From NCBI RefSeq assembly GCF_001187435.1, contig NZ_LFXA01000018.1, forward strand, positions 1 to 64,000: a stretch of 64,000 bases of DNA, read 5' to 3'. Each line of letters begins with the position of its first letter. The stretch's first letter is position 1. Shown piece by piece: positions 7,037-14,795 of the stretch. Origin of the DNA: Streptomyces caatingaensis (lineage in GTDB: Bacteria; Actinomycetota; Actinomycetes; Streptomycetales; Streptomycetaceae). The notes below the pieces were generated by a model, which did not search any database, was not told where the DNA came from, and saw only the letters and a program-made list of their open reading frames with translations. Made by a program: the position numbers and the translations under genes.

Positions 7037-7929
7037 GCCAGCTCCAGGTAGGTGCGGTAGGCGGTGATCGCGTCCGTGAGGCCGTCGAGGGCGTTCGGGC
7101 AGGCCCGCTGGGTCAGCTGGATCACCCGGTCCAGGGCGGCGTTCACGTCGTCGGTCGTCGGGACGGCCGGGGAGGTGATGGCCGCGTCCAGCTCGGCCAG
7201 GCAGGACCGGCCGATCGGGGTGATCGCGATCTCCTCGCGCAGCTGGTACCAACCCCAGAAACTCGACGCCGGCGCGAGCGCGGCCTTGATCAGGTCCTTC
7301 GTCGCGGTGTGCAGCATGTGCCACTCGGCGTAGGCGACGAACCGCTGCCCGCGCCGGATGCGTTTGTGCAGCAGTACCGCCAGCACCAGGTGCTCGATCA
7401 GCAGCTCGGTGCACGACCTCGGGCGGGACAGCGTCTCGGTGATGTGGATCCGGGCCTGCGTGATCTGGGCGGTGGTGATCTCGGCCGGCGGGCGTTCGAG
7501 CAGCAGTTTCCCGGCGACCTTCCGCCGCAGGAGGCTGATCTGCGAGGCAGGGCAGAGGTAGAGGTCGACCTGCTGCAGTTTGCCCTCGTGCTGGACGAGG
7601 AAGACGAAGCCGATGCCGCCCAGGTCCGCGACGATGGTGTCGCGCCAGCCGGGCAGCAGGGCTCCGCCCGCGACCGTCATCAGGTCGTCCAGGGACTGGG
7701 TGAAGGTGGACAGGTCGCGGTCGTGGATCCCGACGACGAAGTCCACGTCCGAGAGGCGGTCGGCGGTGCCGGACGCGAGCGAGCCGCGCACCAGCAGGTG
7801 CGTGACGGCCGGTGAGGCGGCCAGCATCTCGCAGATGCGGGTCAGCAGCGGCAGCTGGGCGGGACGGTTGGCTTCGGCGAGTTCGACCAGTTGCAGTTCG
7901 GCCGGCGCCGTGGGCAGAGCGGTGGGCAT
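7033..7929 (-). CDS. nucleotidyltransferase domain protein
   Basis: A 298-residue protein. ATG 7929 is chosen because GGAAGGA lies 6 nt upstream. The Pol-beta-type NTase motif is at about residues 45-65: L-L-V-R-G-S-L-A-S-G-T, then S-D-V-D-F-V-V, giving the G-S plus D-x-D metal site. The remaining 230 residues are helical and resemble the C-terminal part of aminoglycoside-6-adenylyltransferase-type enzymes. The probable reaction is transfer of NMP from an NTP to a hydroxyl or phosphate of a small molecule. It is second in the operon, 47 nt after the AspH-like gene, and its stop overlaps the LOG-family start. Confidence 0.85.
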   Translation of the reverse strand: MPTALPTAPAELQLVELAEANRPAQLPLLTRICEMLAASPAVTHLLVRGSLASGTADRLSDVDFVVGIHDRDLSTFTQSLDDLMTVAGGALLPGWRDTIVADLGGIGFVFLVQHEGKLQQVDLYLCPASQISLLRRKVAGKLLLERPPAEITTAQITQARIHITETLSRPRSCTELLIEHLVLAVLLHKRIRRGQRFVAYAEWHMLHTATKDLIKAALAPASSFWGWYQLREEIAITPIGRSCLAELDAAITSPAVPTTDDVNAALDRVIQLTQRACPNALDGLTDAITAYRTYLELA

Positions 7930-7976
7930 GCGCATTCCTTCCATGCCAGGTTGGCGTGTTGAAGGGGGGGCGTACG

Positions 7977-8819
7977 TCAGGGGGCCGCGAGCGCGAGGAG
8001 CTTGGACTTCGCCACGGTCCAGCGGCGGCAGGACTCGGCATCGCCTCGGCCGGTGTGGAGGTCGGCGATCAGGTCGTAGACGGTGCCCTCGGGCAGGGCG
8101 ACGCAGTAGAACAGCCGGAGCAGGAGCTGTTCGGCCGCGTCGATGTAACCGAGGTCGGCCAGGCGCCGGGCCGCGGCGAACCGCTCCGTCAGCACCGCCT
8201 CCGTTGCAGTCGGCAGCCGCTCGGCGGTTTCCGGCGCATCGGCACGTCCGGCCAGGCGGTCGTACGCGTCGTCGGCGTAGACGTCGGCGATCAGATGGAT
8301 CCGGTCCGGTCCGAGCAGATTGCAGACCCCGTGCGCGTACGTCGGGGTCAGCCGCCAGATGCGTCCGCCGGCCATGTGGACCTTGGTCCCGCCGGTGACG
8401 AGGAACGCCGAGGAGTTGGTGTGCAGCGGGATGTGGAGGCGGTGACGTTCGACCTGGTCGAGTTCGTCGTAGTCCCGGTGTTCCCAGAGGAACGCGTTGG
8501 CCTCCAGCCGCGCCAGCCGTACCCACATGTAGGAGAGGCCGAGGTCGGCCAGCAGGCCGGCGGTGATCGGCATGTGCTGCAGCAGGGTGGTGGGGCGGGC
8601 GGTGCAGTCGCCGATCCGAACGTCGCCGGCGTCGCCGGAGGCGTTCATCAGCGAGGTCGTCCACCAGCCACCGGACTGGTAGTCGCCGTATTCGGCCCTC
8701 CAGGAGGCCGAGGCGGTCAGGGCCTCGTGCCGCAGCCGCTCGATCAGCGAGGCGTCCAGCCGCTCCAGCTGGGCGACCTGCCCCGCCAGGGCGTGCGTCG
8801 GTCGCGCTTCGTCTTCCAT
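7977..8819 (-). CDS. aspartyl/asparaginyl beta-hydroxylase-like dioxygenase
   Basis: A 280-residue protein from ATG 8819, preceded by GAGAGGG. The cupin-type Fe(II)/2-oxoglutarate core carries E-H-R-D-Y-D-E-L near residue 117 (His-x-Asp ligands) and a second His in A-H-G-V-C-N-L-L near 164. G-P-D-R-I-H-L-I follows, typical of AspH-domain proteins. These enzymes hydroxylate Asp/Asn side chains or free amino-acid-like substrates. It is the first gene of the minus-strand enzyme operon and diverges from the HTH regulator. In this locus it may act on an aminoacyl product or a small peptide, but the substrate is not predictable. Confidence 0.82.
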   Translation of the reverse strand: MEDEARPTHALAGQVAQLERLDASLIERLRHEALTASASWRAEYGDYQSGGWWTTSLMNASGDAGDVRIGDCTARPTTLLQHMPITAGLLADLGLSYMWVRLARLEANAFLWEHRDYDELDQVERHRLHIPLHTNSSAFLVTGGTKVHMAGGRIWRLTPTYAHGVCNLLGPDRIHLIADVYADDAYDRLAGRADAPETAERLPTATEAVLTERFAAARRLADLGYIDAAEQLLLRLFYCVALPEGTVYDLIADLHTGRGDAESCRRWTVAKSKLLALAAP

Positions 8820-9158
8820 GGGTTCCCTCTCGATGTGCCGCCCGAGCAGGCCGAGGCGGTGGGGACAGGGGTGGAAGGCGCGACGCGTCCGGCCGGATGC
8901 CCCTGGTTCACCTGCAAGGAGCCAGCCGGAGGTGAAGGGGCCCCGTCGGCCGGACGCGGCGCCGAGGTTCAGAGTGGTCCGACGACGTCCTTGCAGGTAG
9001 TGAGAGGCATCCGCCCTGCGTGGGCGATGACGTCGCCCATGACAGGCGGCCGGGCCGCCCTGGAACAGAGGTTTGACCGCTGTGTGGAACAGGCAAGCAA
9101 TCTTCGTCAGCACCAGCGGCGCAACCGGCGCGCCCGCGTGCCCCCGGGGAGGCGGCCC
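8820..9158. promoter_or_regulatory. divergent control region with two inverted repeats
   Basis: This 339-nt region separates the AspH-led operon from the HTH regulator. An 11-bp perfect inverted repeat has arms ACCTGCAAGGA (8910-8920) and TCCTTGCAGGT (8988-8998). A 7-5-7 palindrome, TGGGCGA(5)TCGCCCA, lies at 9021-9039. Both are reasonable operator candidates for the adjacent regulator. I see no coding potential of its own. Confidence 0.5.
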
Positions 9159-10730
9159 GTGAGAGCCGAGACGGCGGAGAGATCTCAACCGGTCCACGAC
9201 GTCTCCTGCGGCCGGGCCCTGCGTGAACGGGCCCTCGGCCGTGCCGGATCTCCCAACCCCGTGCCACCGGGCCTCGTCGCGGCCATTGCCGCAGAGATCG
9301 AGGCCCACTGCGGCCACCGGCTCCTCAAATGCCGTCGCCTGGCGATGGGCTGGACCGTCATCCAGGCTGTGGCGGCAGCTCATCGGCTCGTCGAAGCCGA
9401 GAACCTGGCCAAGGTCGGGTTGTCCGAACGCTCCTGGAAGGACTGGGAGGCCGGCGTCCTGCCCAGCCCCGACTACCAGGACCTGCTGTGCCGGCTATTC
9501 GCCACTAACCCCGTGCTGTTGGGCTTCGCCCGTGACTACTCGCCCCCTCCAGCTGATCCACTTTGGAGCGGGACGACGGTGAATGCGACACTCCCGACGG
9601 AACCGGCAAGTGCCGGGGGAACCAGCCCAGTCAACGGGGCGGAGGTGGCGGAGACGAAGCGTCGCGACGCGGTGAAACTTGCCGGACTGGCCTTCGCGGC
9701 CCCGGCAGCCGCAGCCCAGATCCTGGAACAAGCCGCCGCCGAAGCCATGGAGTTCACCCGGCAGGCCGAGGCCACCTCGCTCGGCTCCGGCACCCTCGAC
9801 CACCTCGACCTCGCGGTCACCGAGTTCAACCACGCCTACTCGCTCAGGCCGCCCAAGCTGGTCTTCGACGCGGTGATGGACTACCGGCGCAAGGTCGATG
9901 GCCTGCTGAAGGCCAAGCGCACACACCGCCAGGAACGCGAACTGCTGGCGTTCGCCGGATGGCTGTCCGAGCTCTTGGCCTGGCTCGCCCACGACCTCGG
10001 GGACGCCCGTACCGGCCTGGCGTTCGCCACCGACGCCTTCGTCCACGGCCAGCAGGCCGGACACGGCCAGCTGTGCGCGTGGGCCATGGACGCTGCCGCC
10101 TCCATCAACCTGTACGAACAACGGCCCGGCCGGGCCCGTGATGCTGCCCTCAAGGGCCTTGCCGAGGCCCCGGCCGGACATCCGCTGACCGTACGGCTGC
10201 ATGCCCAGGCCGCCCGCGCAGCAGCTGCGGACGGCGACGCGGAGGGCTTCGCCGCCGCCTTCCACGCCGCCGAGGACGCCCATCGGCTCCTGCCACCCCG
10301 CTCACCCCGGCGCTTCGGCATGGACGTGCTGCCGCTGGCCGACTATGCCCTCACCTCGTATCCGGCAACGTCGTGCATCTGGCTCGGCCAGGCGGACCAG
10401 GCCCGGCAGCATGCCGAACGGGCGCTGGCAACGTACGAGGCGGCCCCCGAGGCATCGAGGTCCCCGAGCCGGGAGGCCATCGCCCGTATCGACCTGGCCC
10501 TGGCGCATGCCCAGCTCGGTGACCCCGACGACGCCGTCGCCCTCGGTCACCAAGCCCTCGACTCCGCCCGCGTTGTCGACTCCGTCCGCCACCGGGCCGG
10601 TGACCTCACTACTTTCTTGACCCGCCGCTACCCTCGCCAGGCTGCGGTCGAAGGTCTCCGTGAACGCCTGGCGGCTGTCGACGCGGCTGCACGGCCGGCT
10701 CTGGCCTCAGTTCCCTCTCCCGGAAAGTGA
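9159..10730 (+). CDS. large HTH regulator with TPR-like helical domain
   Basis: A 523-residue protein. GTG 9159 is preferred because GGGGAGG lies about 6 nt upstream; GTG 9261 is an alternative matching the usual start of the family (V-P-P-G-L-V-A-A-I-A-A-E-I-E-A-H). The HTH region lies around residues 40-115 and includes R-L-A-M-G-W-T-V-I-Q-A-V and S-W-K-D-W-E-A-G. An Arg-Arg-containing Ala-rich segment (R-R-D-A-V-K-L-A-G-L-A-F-A-A-P) is near 168. The remaining 350 residues are helical pairs resembling tetratricopeptide repeats. Such XRE/TPR proteins are common Streptomyces regulators. Divergence from the enzyme operon makes it the probable local regulator. Its stop overlaps the ASCH start. 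Confidence 0.8.
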   Translation: MRAETAERSQPVHDVSCGRALRERALGRAGSPNPVPPGLVAAIAAEIEAHCGHRLLKCRRLAMGWTVIQAVAAAHRLVEAENLAKVGLSERSWKDWEAGVLPSPDYQDLLCRLFATNPVLLGFARDYSPPPADPLWSGTTVNATLPTEPASAGGTSPVNGAEVAETKRRDAVKLAGLAFAAPAAAAQILEQAAAEAMEFTRQAEATSLGSGTLDHLDLAVTEFNHAYSLRPPKLVFDAVMDYRRKVDGLLKAKRTHRQERELLAFAGWLSELLAWLAHDLGDARTGLAFATDAFVHGQQAGHGQLCAWAMDAAASINLYEQRPGRARDAALKGLAEAPAGHPLTVRLHAQAARAAAADGDAEGFAAAFHAAEDAHRLLPPRSPRRFGMDVLPLADYALTSYPATSCIWLGQADQARQHAERALATYEAAPEASRSPSREAIARIDLALAHAQLGDPDDAVALGHQALDSARVVDSVRHRAGDLTTFLTRRYPRQAAVEGLRERLAAVDAAARPALASVPSPGK

Positions 10731-11107
10731 TGGATGCCGTGATGACGACCACCCAGCCGCAGCCCGGCGAGCACACCCTCACCATCCGCAAGCCGTATTT
10801 CGACCTGGTCGCCTCCGGCGCCAAGACCATCGAGGTCCGCGTCGGCTACCCCAAAATCCGCAAGATCGCTGTCGGCGACATCCTTCAGTTCACCTGCGGC
10901 GACGACACCCTGACCACCCGCGTCGACGCGGTGAAGGAGTACGGATCTTTCGCCGCGATGCTCGACGCCGAGGACGCCGCCGCGATCGGCGGGCCGGACA
11001 TGAGCCACGACGAGCTCGTCACCGCGATCCGCAACATCTACCCGCCCGAGAAGGAAGCGCTCGGCGTTTTCGCCCTCCACCTCTCCCTCGTGCAGGCTGA
11101 GATCTGA
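10730..11107 (+). CDS. ASCH-domain protein
   Basis: A 125-residue protein from ATG 10730, which overlaps the regulator stop (TGATG); ATG 10742 is an alternative. The core begins H-T-L-T-I-R-K-P-Y-F-D-L-V-A-S-G-A-K-T and includes E-V-R-V-G and F-T-C-G-D-D, the G-x-K-x-x-E-x-R motif of ASCH/PUA-like folds. ASCH proteins bind RNA or modified nucleosides; the E. coli YqfB type is an acetylcytidine amidohydrolase. Pairing with the regulator in a nucleotide-flavoured locus suggests it recognises a nucleoside-derived ligand or handles tRNA. That link is inference. Confidence 0.85.
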   Translation: MDAVMTTTQPQPGEHTLTIRKPYFDLVASGAKTIEVRVGYPKIRKIAVGDILQFTCGDDTLTTRVDAVKEYGSFAAMLDAEDAAAIGGPDMSHDELVTAIRNIYPPEKEALGVFALHLSLVQAEI

Positions 11108-11192
11108 GACCAGCCGACGGCGTTGATCAACGCGGTGTGGCGAACGCGTGCTGGTGGTGTGCCTCGCGCACCCCGCCTCTTGCCCCACGGGT

Positions 11193-12908
11193 TCAGCGTC
11201 GCCGGGTCGGTTGTGCGGTGGGGCCAGGCTGCGGCGACGGCCCTGTCGGGGAAGGGGCGGTCCGTGTCGGCCCTGCTGGGGCGGTAGCTCGAACTTGGGC
11301 GGCTCGTGCTCGGGCGCTTGGGGCTTGCCGGGCGGCGAGGCGCTGGATGCGCCAGGTGAGGGTGCCGGCGGTGGAGCGCGCGTCGTCCAGGGTGCGCTGG
11401 CGGACGGCATGCTGGAGGAGCTGTTCGGGGTCGTGGCCGGCGTTCTCGGCTTCGGTCAGGGCGGCGGCCAGTGCCGGCCAGGCGGGGTCGTCGAGGACCT
11501 GCTGGGCGTAGTCGGACACGGCCACGAGGATGCGCTGGGCGTGCCGTTCCATGGCGCGGGCCGGTGGCTTGCGCTGGGCCAAGGCGGCCAGCGGCCCGGC
11601 GGCGGCCTGTTGATAGGCGGCCTGGAGGTGGAGCAGGGTCTGATGGGCGGCGGCGACCTGCTGGTCGTGCTGGCGGGCCTGGTGCCAGCGGGCGGTGGCG
11701 ACGACAACCAGGACGGCAATGTCGAGGAACATCGCCAGCCCGGAACCGTCCCCGGTGACCGGCGCGGTGCGCAGGGCCCGGACCGCGCCGCGCAGGGCGC
11801 GGGCCTGGTCCTGCTGGGCGCGGATGCGGGAGCGGGTGGCGCGTTCGAAGGCGGTTGCGGCCTGTTGCAGCTGCGGCCGCAGGTGGCTGGGGGCGAGCAG
11901 CGGCAGGACGTCGATGGCTTCGCCGAAGGCCGCGATGTGGGCCTGGGCGGCTTCGTCGTTGCCGTGGTCGAGGCGGTGGGGGATGCGCTCGGCCGCTGCA
12001 GTGGCCTGGTGCCAGGGGTCGGGCCTGCGCCGGCTGCCCGGCTCGGTGGCGGGCGCGGTGTCGATGGCGGTGAGGCGTTCGCGGATCTTGGGGAAGGACA
12101 GGTCAGGGGCGAGTTCGGCACCGGAGAACCAGATCGGCTCCCCGGCGCCGTTGGTATCGCTTTCTACGGCGACCTTGTACCCGCGTACGTCGCCGGAGGG
12201 AAAGCGCTGGACATCGACGAGGACGCCTTCGACGCCGTCGAGCAGGTGGAGGAATTCCTCCGGGCTGGTGGCGATGGACATCAGCTGGCGGACGGTGGTG
12301 CGCAGGCGCTCGCGGGAGGTCTTGCTCTTCCCGGCGCGGCGGGCCTTCTCCATCTCGGCGCGGGTGGGGCGCTTGGCGGCGGTGCGGTCGCCGCGCACGA
12401 CCTGCTTCAGGCCGTATTCCTTCTCGATGGCGGCGAGTTCCTTGTCGGCCTTCAGGTAGTCGTTCCAGTGGCGGGCGGTGCGCAGGTCACCGCGGACCTT
12501 GGTGGCGGCGATGTGGATGTGGTCGTCGGCGTGGCGGACGGCGACCCACCGGCACCCGTCGGGGTCGCCTTCGGGTGCGATGCCGGTGGCTGCCACAACG
12601 CGCCGCGCGATGTCGGCCCACTCGGCGTGGGTGAGGTGCCGGTCGCCCGGGGCGGCACGTACGGAGCAGTGCCATGTGTGCCGCTCGGGCGCCCGGCCCA
12701 GTCGGCGGGCTTGCTTGACCCGCAGGTCGAGGTCGGCCACGAGGCGTTTCTTTGTGGCGTCGAAGTCGTCGGCGCGGCCTGGGTCGGGTGCGAAGCCGTC
12801 CCAGGAAGCGACCAGGTGCGGGTCGGTGTGGTCCTTGGCCTTCTTGGTGTCGAACAGGTACCGGATCAGGCCGACGGTGTCCTTGCCGCTACTGATCTTG
12901 GCGATCAC
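11193..12908 (-). CDS. relaxase / mobilisation nuclease
   Basis: A 571-residue MobA/VirD2-type relaxase. The N-terminus M-I-A-K-I-S-S-G-K-D-T-V-G-L-I-R-Y-L is typical. The metal-binding HUH-type motif is in V-R-H-A-D-D-H-I-H-I-A at about residues 147-157. The C-terminal half is Ala/Gln-rich and helical, with a hydrophobic patch near residue 390 (L-D-I-A-V-L-V-V-V-A-T) and a Pro/Thr-rich tail. It nicks oriT and leads the strand during conjugative transfer. Its ATG overlaps the mobC stop (ATGA). It converges with the ASCH gene, which ends at 11107. Confidence 0.9.
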   Translation of the reverse strand: MIAKISSGKDTVGLIRYLFDTKKAKDHTDPHLVASWDGFAPDPGRADDFDATKKRLVADLDLRVKQARRLGRAPERHTWHCSVRAAPGDRHLTHAEWADIARRVVAATGIAPEGDPDGCRWVAVRHADDHIHIAATKVRGDLRTARHWNDYLKADKELAAIEKEYGLKQVVRGDRTAAKRPTRAEMEKARRAGKSKTSRERLRTTVRQLMSIATSPEEFLHLLDGVEGVLVDVQRFPSGDVRGYKVAVESDTNGAGEPIWFSGAELAPDLSFPKIRERLTAIDTAPATEPGSRRRPDPWHQATAAAERIPHRLDHGNDEAAQAHIAAFGEAIDVLPLLAPSHLRPQLQQAATAFERATRSRIRAQQDQARALRGAVRALRTAPVTGDGSGLAMFLDIAVLVVVATARWHQARQHDQQVAAAHQTLLHLQAAYQQAAAGPLAALAQRKPPARAMERHAQRILVAVSDYAQQVLDDPAWPALAAALTEAENAGHDPEQLLQHAVRQRTLDDARSTAGTLTWRIQRLAARQAPSARARAAQVRATAPAGPTRTAPSPTGPSPQPGPTAQPTRRR

Positions 12909-13558
12909 CAGGCCGCCTTAGCGGAGACGGCGTGGTTCATGGTCTGCGCGATGTCGCCAATGGCGGCGCGGACGGTGTCCAGGGTGCGCTCGGTCTGGGT
13001 GAGGACGGCGGTGTCCACAGAGTGTGGATCGCCTCCGGCGTTGAGGCGGTGGGCGATCTGGTTGACGTTGTTGCCGATGCGGGCGACCTCGGCTCGCAGG
13101 GCGTCGAGCTTGTCGAGGGAGTCATCGAGCTGGGTGCGCTGCCCGGCCAGCTCCACGGTGAGATCGCCGTCGAGGTAGGCCGTGATCACGGCGCCGACGA
13201 GGTGGGCGCCGGCGATGCCCATCTCATTGGCGCGGGTGACGATCCGGGTCTTCTCATCAACGCTGTAGCGGACGTCGACACGCTCTTTGCGCTGGACGTC
13301 TTCGCGGGTACGGCGGCGAGCGATACGACGCAGCGTGTCTTCGGCGGTGACGGAACAGGCGGGTGGCTGCTCGGCTGCATCGGTGGGCGTCTCCTCCTCG
13401 GGCACCCCCTGGTACCCGAGGTCCTCCGCCACCCCCGGGGCGGAGGTGTTCGCGTTGGACCGGCTCTTGGACGGTCCAACGTCATACCTTGCTGCGCTGG
13501 TGGCGGTGGTGATCATCTCCTGCTGGCCAGTGGCGAGGTCGATGTGCAGGTCGTGCAT
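12905..13558 (-). CDS. mobC: MobC-like relaxosome accessory protein
   Basis: A 217-residue protein. The first 75 residues are disordered and Pro/Glu-rich. A basic block (R-R-I-A-R-R-R-T-R-E) and a ribbon-helix-helix-like segment (V-D-V-R-Y-S-V-D-E-K-T-R-I-V) follow. The C-terminal MobC signature is L-R-A-E-V-A-R-I-G-N-N-V-N-Q-I-A-H-R-L-N. MobC helps the relaxase open oriT. The gene sits immediately upstream of and overlaps the relaxase gene, so the pair is expressed together. A hairpin lies in the 122-nt gap upstream. Confidence 0.85.
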   Translation of the reverse strand: MHDLHIDLATGQQEMITTATSAARYDVGPSKSRSNANTSAPGVAEDLGYQGVPEEETPTDAAEQPPACSVTAEDTLRRIARRRTREDVQRKERVDVRYSVDEKTRIVTRANEMGIAGAHLVGAVITAYLDGDLTVELAGQRTQLDDSLDKLDALRAEVARIGNNVNQIAHRLNAGGDPHSVDTAVLTQTERTLDTVRAAIGDIAQTMNHAVSAKAAW

Positions 13559-13609
13559 GGAACGGTTCTCCGTGGAGTTGCTGGCGGGCGGGGGTGCCCG
13601 GGCGACGGG

Positions 13610-13641
13610 CCCGTCCCCGCGTCGGCTTGCGCGGGGACGGG
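13610..13641. other. intergenic hairpin upstream of mobC
   Basis: A perfect 12-bp stem, CCCGTCCCCGCG (13610-13621) and CGCGGGGACGGG (13630-13641), with an 8-base loop lies between the DUF2637 gene and mobC. It shares the core CGTCCCCGC with the hairpin at 14743-14778. It could be an attenuator, an mRNA-processing element or part of oriT. Confidence 0.55.
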
Positions 13642-13680
13642 GAGGTCGTGCGACATGGGTGATGGACGTGTGCTGCAGAC

Positions 13681-14673
13681 TCAGTGAGCGCCGACGGGTT
13701 CCCTGTCGAGCTCGCTCTGCCGCTGGCGGGCAGCCTGGTCGAGTTCGGCCTGGAGGCGGTCCTTGATCTGGGTCAGGCGGTCCTTGCCGATGCGGTGCCC
13801 TGCGGCGCGGATGGCCGCCTCGATGTGGCGGCGTGACGCGCGACCCCCGCGTCCCGGTGGTGCGGTGCGGGCGATGGCGAGGAGTTCGTCCAATGTGGCG
13901 ACCGGCTCCTGGCCTTCCGCCCCGGAGGGCGGCTCCGGAGCCTTCGGCACCTTGGCCGTGTCTGGCGCCACGTCGCCGGAGCGGTCGGCCACATCGAGCG
14001 TGGCCGGTGCCTCTTCCGGCGGGGCAGGGTCGCCTTCGACAGCAGCGAGCGGCTGGGCGCGGTGGGAGCCGTTGCGGCCGTGGCCGGTTGCGTGGTGTCC
14101 CCTTGCGGCGTCAGCCTCCTCGGCGGCGTCGGCCTCCTGGGCGCGGGGCGTGGGGTGGCGCCGGATGACGAGGTAGAGATGGACCGCGCCGGCGAGGGCG
14201 AGCGGGGCGATGGCCGACAGGGCGCCGACGGTGACGTCGTCGAGGTGCAGTCCGCCTGAGCGGGTCTGCTGGTTGAGGCGGACGGCGTGCAGGGCGTTGG
14301 CCCAGATGCTCGTGAGGGTCGCCAGCCCGACGAGTGTCCACACGTACAGGCGCGAGAGCAGCGGGGCGGTGCGCAGGATGAGGAGGGCGCCGATGCCGAT
14401 GGCGATGAAGCCGTCGATCACGAGGGGGAAGGCGTAGGTGAGCGGTCCGCGGATGTGGATGGCGAGGGCCATCTGCCGCAGGGCGTCGTAGGAGAGAGCG
14501 AAGCCGATCGTGCCGAGCAGGGCGATGCCGGCGCGGATGGCGGTGGTGCCGGGTAGGGCAGCGGTGGCTGCGGTGGTGGAGGAAGGCAAGCGGAAGCACT
14601 CCGGGTGGGCTCGGGCGGTGGCCACGAGTGCGGGGGAGGGGTGGCCGCCGTGGGGTGCGGTGACTCGTACCAC
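13681..14673 (-). CDS. DUF2637 / SpdB-like membrane protein
   Basis: A 330-residue protein. The first half carries four hydrophobic spans (I-R-A-G-I-A-L-L-G-T-I-G-F-A-L; Y-A-F-P-L-V-I-D-G-F-I-A-I; L-Y-V-W-T-L-V-G-L-A; V-G-A-L-S-A-I-A-P-L-A-L), as in the DUF2637 proteins of actinomycete integrative elements. The cytoplasmic C-terminal half has an acidic, Pro-rich linker and a basic helical end with A-S-R-R-H-I-E-A-A-I-R and K-D-R-L-T-Q-I-K, likely DNA-binding. Proteins of this kind accompany intermycelial spread or transfer functions. It lies between the DUF3631 gene and mobC with hairpins on either side. Confidence 0.8.
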   Translation of the reverse strand: MVRVTAPHGGHPSPALVATARAHPECFRLPSSTTAATAALPGTTAIRAGIALLGTIGFALSYDALRQMALAIHIRGPLTYAFPLVIDGFIAIGIGALLILRTAPLLSRLYVWTLVGLATLTSIWANALHAVRLNQQTRSGGLHLDDVTVGALSAIAPLALAGAVHLYLVIRRHPTPRAQEADAAEEADAARGHHATGHGRNGSHRAQPLAAVEGDPAPPEEAPATLDVADRSGDVAPDTAKVPKAPEPPSGAEGQEPVATLDELLAIARTAPPGRGGRASRRHIEAAIRAAGHRIGKDRLTQIKDRLQAELDQAARQRQSELDREPVGAH

Positions 14674-14742
14674 TCGTTGCGTGCCTGGTCAGGGCAGGTA
14701 CGGGTGGCGTGGTGATGTCGGGTCGACTCGTTGCGGGTTCGG

Positions 14743-14778
14743 CACTCGTCCCCGCGCTGACCTGGGCGGGGACGAGTG
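14743..14778. other. intergenic hairpin with nested inverted repeats
   Basis: A 13-bp stem (CACTCGTCCCCGC at 14743-14755 with its complement at 14766-14778) lies in the 122-nt gap between the DUF3631 and DUF2637 genes. Around it are further copies of CGACTCGT and its complement (near 14724 and 14781). It resembles the 13610-13641 hairpin. Candidate roles are mRNA processing, attenuation or an oriT component. Confidence 0.5.
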
Positions 14779-14795
14779 TGACGAGTCGAGTCGGG

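Noticed and set aside
7812..9158. Plus-strand open frame extending the HTH regulator far upstream across the AspH-like gene.
   Set aside because: It is the antisense of a clear dioxygenase gene. A ribosome binding site at 9146-9152 and family-like sequence fix the start near 9159.
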